From positions 62,001-126,000 of the forward strand of contig NZ_JAINVH010000016.1 of the NCBI RefSeq assembly GCF_020400825.1: a stretch of 64,000 bases of DNA, read 5' to 3'. Origin of the DNA: Streptomyces sp. HPF1205. Lineage in GTDB: Bacteria; Actinomycetota; Actinomycetes; Streptomycetales; Streptomycetaceae. Shown here one piece after another: positions 63,735 to 64,000 of this stretch. The notes under the pieces were generated by a model. That model was not told the DNA's origin, ran no database searches, and worked only from the letters and a program-made list of their open reading frames with translations. The number at the start of each line of letters is the position of its first letter. Position 1 is the first letter of the stretch. The translations under genes and the position numbers were made by a program.

Positions 63735-64000
63735 GGGAGGCTCCCTGGGATCGAGAAGTGAACGGTCAAGTGCATGACAAATCAGGCGGGCCAGCCCATC
63801 GTGCGGTCCCCGGCCCTGACCTGCCAAGCGGTTCACGCATTGGCAGAGGTCCATACCGGTGACGGACGGCGTCGGCCGTACCTCGCTACCGCCCGCGCCG
63901 TATTGCCCGCCCGCCCCTGTACTGCCTCCCTCCGACCGACCCGCCTGCAATCACTCCCTCACTTACCGTAGCGACGCCAGTCCTATTCGCGTAACAACTG
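63735..64000. other. upstream region of the amidase gene
   Basis: About 265 bp to the window edge. No gene is seen; it must hold the amidase promoter. Confidence 0.45.

Overview
The window is GC-rich actinobacterial DNA, most likely from a Streptomyces or close relative. The signs are codons ending in G or C, GTG starts, a WhiB regulator, DUF2637 and SCO6880-type transfer genes, a Tat-exported Dyp peroxidase, a LAPTG (sortase E-type) surface protein and GC-rich type I-E CRISPR repeats. All calls come from reading the sequence; no database search was run.

Region 1 (1-35.58 kb) looks like the right-hand part of an integrated conjugative element. It opens with a replication/mobilisation block: DnaC-like ATPase, WhiB, DUF2637 membrane protein, MobC and a relaxase, with an inverted-repeat cluster in front of mobC that could be oriT. 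Next is a cargo block: a truncated LamG protein head-to-head with an Rhs-HINT-deaminase toxin, followed by an AT-richer presumptive immunity gene. A minus-strand type IV-secretion-like operon (9.6-19.1 kb) follows: coupling protein, VirB4, SCO6880, TrbL-like, two small membrane proteins and an NlpC/P60 muramidase. Then comes a complete type I-E CRISPR-Cas system (19.76-35.37 kb): array 1 (71 repeats), cas2-cas1-cas6e-cas5e-cas7e-cse2-cas8e in one minus-strand operon, cas3 on its own, and array 2 (22 repeats plus a degenerate one) reading away from cas3. The element ends at a 47-nt fragment of a tRNA-Lys(UUU) 3' half, the expected attachment-site footprint.

The most striking signal is in the 326-bp gap between cas3 and cas8e. 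Two degenerate CRISPR repeats sit there, exactly 61 bp apart and enclosing exactly 32 nt, as in the arrays. The first 17 nt of that solitary spacer match two nearby sites at 14 of 17 positions, and both sites carry a 5'-AAG PAM. This is the layout of a CreR/mini-CRISPR guide that would steer Cascade to repress its own operon.

Region 2 (35.6-44 kb) is flanking chromosome: an IS1182-type transposase relic, then a tightly overlapping minus-strand operon (MoaA-like radical SAM enzyme, thymidylate-kinase-like protein, an unknown protein, an STM4013-like phosphatase/sulfatase, a Nudix hydrolase, a flavoprotein), a class IV aminotransferase and a frameshifted XRE-SUMF1 fusion. The pathway is unknown to me.

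Region 3 (44-64 kb) holds ordinary chromosomal genes: an ECF sigma factor with a SnoaL-like tail, a DHA2 MFS exporter, a RibD-C reductase, hydrolases, a Dyp-type peroxidase, lipoproteins, a sortase substrate with an SdrD-like B domain, inorganic pyrophosphatase, a second ECF sigma factor with its putative anti-sigma partner, a DUF4240 protein and a Tat-secreted amidase.
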